Shown in pieces: positions 6,586 to 8,204 of a stretch of DNA of 8,204 bases. Positions within the stretch are counted from its first letter, which is position 1; the number at the start of each line of letters is the position of its first letter. The position numbers were made by a program, and so were the translations under genes. The notes under the pieces are model-generated. The model made no database searches, was not told the origin of the DNA, and saw only the letters and a list, made by a program, of their open reading frames with translations. Source of the stretch: a bacterium. GTDB lineage: Bacteria; Patescibacteriota; Saccharimonadia; Saccharimonadales; UBA4665. The stretch is taken from contig JAJZWG010000028.1 of the NCBI GenBank assembly GCA_021846795.1, positions 1 to 8,204 of the forward strand. Reading direction: 5' to 3'.

Positions 6586-7521
6586 TTATTGTATAACATT
6601 TTTAAATCGTAAAATATCTTTTAAGCTATCTTGTAAGTCAATAACGGGTTGCCACCCAAAATCCTTTTTAATTTTGTTAAAAGATCCATAAATATTTGGG
6701 TTGTCAATTGGTCTAATTAAATTAGGTTCAATCTCGGTTTTAACAAATTCTAAATCGGCCAAATTAAGTAATTGTTTTAATAATTCTTGTCCTGATATAC
6801 TTTTACCACTACAAACATTATAAATTTCAAACTTCTTAAAATTAAAATTATCAATTAGTAAATAATAAGCTCTAACAACATCCCTAACGTCAGTGTAATC
6901 TCTTTTAGAACTCAAGTTGCCAGTTCTAATTACTTTTTTATGACCTTTTTTAATTAATAAAATTTGTTCCATTAAATCAGGAATTAAAAAACCAGTTGAT
7001 TGGTTTGGTCCTATATGATTAAATGGCCTAGCAATGACTATCTTAAAACCTAAATTAAAATAATATTTAGCTAATTTTTCTTGAAATAACTTAGTTAATG
7101 AATAAGGTGAATAAACGTCTGTTAAAGCAGTTTCTTTAATGGGTGGTCGAGCCAGATTTGAATAAACCGATCCAGAACTAACAATTAAAAACTCTGGTTG
7201 AGCTTTTTGAGCTTTTATTTCCTCAAAAAGATTAACTTCTGAATTAATATTATTATTAATAAATTCTTGAATATGGTTAAAGGATAGACCAACTGACGAA
7301 TTGGCTGCTAAATGAATTATTTTATCAATTTGTTTAAAGTTAATTTGTTTAAGATCATTTCGATTTAATAAATCACCTTTAAAGTACGAGAAGTTACTAT
7401 TAGAGTAAACAAAATCTCGTCTACCCATTCCAATAATTTTAAATTTATTGTGTTGAAGAATTTCTTCAACTAAATATTTACCAACAAATCCCGATACTCC
7501 AGTTACTAAAATTGTTTTCAT
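6586..7521 (-). CDS. rmd: NAD(P)-dependent sugar reductase, GDP-4-keto-6-deoxy-D-mannose reductase-like
   Basis: A 311-residue extended short-chain dehydrogenase. It has the Rossmann loop TGVSGFVG (7-14), LAANSSV (71-77), SSGSVY with the active-site Ser (115-120), and YSLTK with Tyr140/Lys144. The middle section, RPFNHIGPNQSTGFLIPDLMEQI (165-187), and KRDYTDVRDVVRAYYLL (206-222) followed by YNVCSGK (234-240) match Rmd more closely than Gmd, UDP-glucose epimerases or RmlB. Rmd reduces GDP-4-dehydro-6-deoxy-D-mannose to GDP-D-rhamnose in the cytosol. Its substrate is made from GDP-mannose by Gmd, which is not visible here. Length is typical. The start is fixed by an in-frame TAA at 7525-7527, two codons upstream. 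No ribosome binding site is seen, and a -10-like TATAGT lies 12 nt upstream. First gene of the rmd-manC unit. A related GDP-sugar epimerase/reductase cannot be excluded from sequence alone. Confidence 0.85.
   Translation of the reverse strand: MKTILVTGVSGFVGKYLVEEILQHNKFKIIGMGRRDFVYSNSNFSYFKGDLLNRNDLKQINFKQIDKIIHLAANSSVGLSFNHIQEFINNNINSEVNLFEEIKAQKAQPEFLIVSSGSVYSNLARPPIKETALTDVYSPYSLTKLFQEKLAKYYFNLGFKIVIARPFNHIGPNQSTGFLIPDLMEQILLIKKGHKKVIRTGNLSSKRDYTDVRDVVRAYYLLIDNFNFKKFEIYNVCSGKSISGQELLKQLLNLADLEFVKTEIEPNLIRPIDNPNIYGSFNKIKKDFGWQPVIDLQDSLKDILRFKNVIQ
6588..6593 (-). promoter_or_regulatory. Possible internal -10 box before manC
   Basis: On the minus strand this reads TACAAT (5 of 6 consensus positions) and lies 8 nt before the manC ATG, within the last codons and stop of rmd. 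The spacing resembles that of the divergent promoters, so a second leaderless promoter for manC is possible. AT-rich DNA yields such hexamers often, so this is tentative. Confidence 0.25.
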
Positions 7522-7533
7522 GCGTTATAATAA

Positions 7534-7539
7534 ACTATA
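7534..7539 (-). promoter_or_regulatory. -10 box of the rmd-manC unit, predicted short or absent leader
   Basis: The minus strand reads TATAGT (5 of 6) with 12 nt to the rmd ATG. A weak -35 candidate, TTAATA (4 of 6; forward 7557-7562), sits 17 bp upstream and would overlap the -10 of the opposite gene. A second hexamer, TATTAT, lies 5 nt before the ATG but is too close to serve unless the ATG is inside the initial transcript region. Confidence 0.4.
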
Positions 7540-7554
7540 CACTTAAATTAAATT

Positions 7555-7560
7555 TATATT
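7555..7560 (+). promoter_or_regulatory. -10 box of the wzm-like gene, predicted leaderless transcript
   Basis: TATATT (5 of 6) lies 11 nt before the ATG at 7572, the same spacing as for the gene at 4307. There is no Shine-Dalgarno in the A/T-only stretch before the start and no recognisable -35. Other AT-rich hexamers nearby make the exact box uncertain. Confidence 0.4.
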
Positions 7561-7571
7561 AATATATTATA

Positions 7572-8204
7572 ATGTTGCAAAAATACACTACTAAATATCG
7601 CTATTCATTAATACTTTTAAGAGAACTAGTAAAAACTGATTTTAAGTTACGTTACCAAGCTTCTATTTTAGGCTATATTTGGTCTTTATTAAGGCCATTA
7701 TTGTTATTTTTTATTTTATATATAGTTTTCGCTAAAATTTTAAAAGTTGGTGATAATATCCCTCATTATCCAGTTTATTTATTATTGGGTATAGTTTTAT
7801 GGAATTTTTTTATAGAAGTTACCACTGGAAGTATTGGATCGATTGTTAGTAAAGCTGATTTAATTCGTAAAATTAATTTTCCGAAATATATTATAGTTTT
7901 AGCGCTTTCCTTAGCTGCTGTTATTAATTTAGCTTTAAATTTTGTTGTTATCGCCGTTTTTATGTATTTTGAACACGTCAGCGTCTCTTGGCAAATACTT
8001 TTAGATTTTCCATTACTATTTGAATATTACCTAGTATCTTTGGGTGTAGGTTTCTTTTTAAGTGCCGCTTTTGTAAGGTTAAGAGATATATCTTACATAT
8101 GGGAAGTTTTAACTCAAGCAGCTTTTTATGCTATTCCAATTGTTTATACCCTAACTGCCCTACCCAAAACATTCGCTAAAATTTTAATTTTAAATCCTCT
8201 GGCT
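7572..8204 (+). CDS. wzm: ABC-2 type polysaccharide export permease (Wzm/TagG-like), 3' truncated by the window edge
   Basis: The first 211 codons of an open frame running off the right edge with no stop. It encodes an integral membrane permease of the ABC-2 family that exports finished lipid-linked O-antigen, teichoic acid or capsule chains with a Wzt/TagH ATPase. The N-terminal RYQASILGYIWSLLRPLLL (27-45) matches the family's amphipathic region and first helix (RYr.S.LG..W....P). It is followed by VYLLLGIVLWNFF (68-80), ADLIRKINFPK (95-105, the coupling region LI.K..FP), hydrophobic spans at about 106-132 and 150-167, and FVRLRDISYIWEVLTQ (167-182). The start is fixed by an in-frame TAA at 7560-7562. 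Normal family length is about 250-270 residues, so only the last span or two are missing. A wzt gene would be expected just beyond the window. Divergent from rmd across 50 bp, in keeping with a D-rhamnose or mannose polymer as cargo. Confidence 0.92.
   Translation, partial: MLQKYTTKYRYSLILLRELVKTDFKLRYQASILGYIWSLLRPLLLFFILYIVFAKILKVGDNIPHYPVYLLLGIVLWNFFIEVTTGSIGSIVSKADLIRKINFPKYIIVLALSLAAVINLALNFVVIAVFMYFEHVSVSWQILLDFPLLFEYYLVSLGVGFFLSAAFVRLRDISYIWEVLTQAAFYAIPIVYTLTALPKTFAKILILNPLA

Noticed and set aside
1..8204. Alternative genetic code with TGA read as glycine, as in some CPR lineages
   Set aside because: Every complete gene reads through in the standard code with no in-frame TGA. Glycines use GGN and tryptophan uses TGG.
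1..8204. Insertion sequence, integrase, tRNA, CRISPR array or toxin-antitoxin pair
   Set aside because: No transposase-like frame, terminal inverted repeats, cloverleaf-like sequence or regularly spaced repeats were seen. Nearly all of the window is taken up by the eight genes.

Overview
This window is a stretch of an AT-rich bacterial surface-polysaccharide locus. It holds eight protein genes and no RNA gene, CRISPR array or mobile element that I can see. The gene content is bacterial: a polyprenol-phosphate sugar transferase, a mannose-1-phosphate guanylyltransferase and a Wzm-type ABC permease. Strong AT bias, very short gaps, overlapping gene ends and several -10 boxes almost touching start codons would fit a small-genome lineage such as Patescibacteria (CPR). 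That placement is an inference from style, not proof. All complete genes read through in the standard code and end in TAA (six) or TAG (one), so recoding of TGA to glycine is not supported.

Layout. (1) 3-3527, plus strand: a left-truncated initiating sugar transferase, a WbaZ-like GT4 glycosyltransferase joined to it as TAA-ATG, then a large multi-span GT-C-like membrane protein behind a 51-bp gap. (2) 3516-4271, minus strand: a HAD-family protein resembling eukaryotic-type phosphomannomutase, overlapping the preceding gene tail to tail by 12 bp. (3) 4307-5545, plus strand: a PIG-V/Gpi18-like membrane mannosyltransferase, divergent from the HAD gene across only 35 bp. (4) 5542-7521, minus strand: rmd-like reductase followed by manC-like guanylyltransferase, 6 bp apart, overlapping the PIG-V gene by 4 bp. 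(5) 7572-8204, plus strand: a Wzm-type permease cut by the right edge.

How the genes fit together. The HAD protein may make mannose-1-phosphate from mannose-6-phosphate. The ManC-like enzyme would convert it to GDP-mannose. The Rmd-like protein would reduce GDP-4-keto-6-deoxymannose to GDP-D-rhamnose. The dehydratase that links these two steps (Gmd) is not in the window. The sugar transferase would start a chain on undecaprenyl phosphate, the GT4 enzyme would add mannose or D-rhamnose in the cytoplasm, and Wzm with an unseen Wzt ATPase would export the chain. The two GT-C-type membrane proteins could add sugars on the outer side from polyprenyl-phosphate donors. The combination recalls known D-rhamnan/mannan O-antigen loci (rmd, gmd, manC/wbpW, wzm, wzt, WbpZ/WbaZ-type GT4).

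The most notable non-coding signal is at the two divergent gaps. All four genes that start there lack a Shine-Dalgarno sequence and carry a -10-like hexamer 9-12 nt before the start codon, which predicts leaderless mRNAs. In the 35-bp gap the two TATAAT boxes lie back to back, 3 bp apart. No strikingly new multi-gene system is evident.
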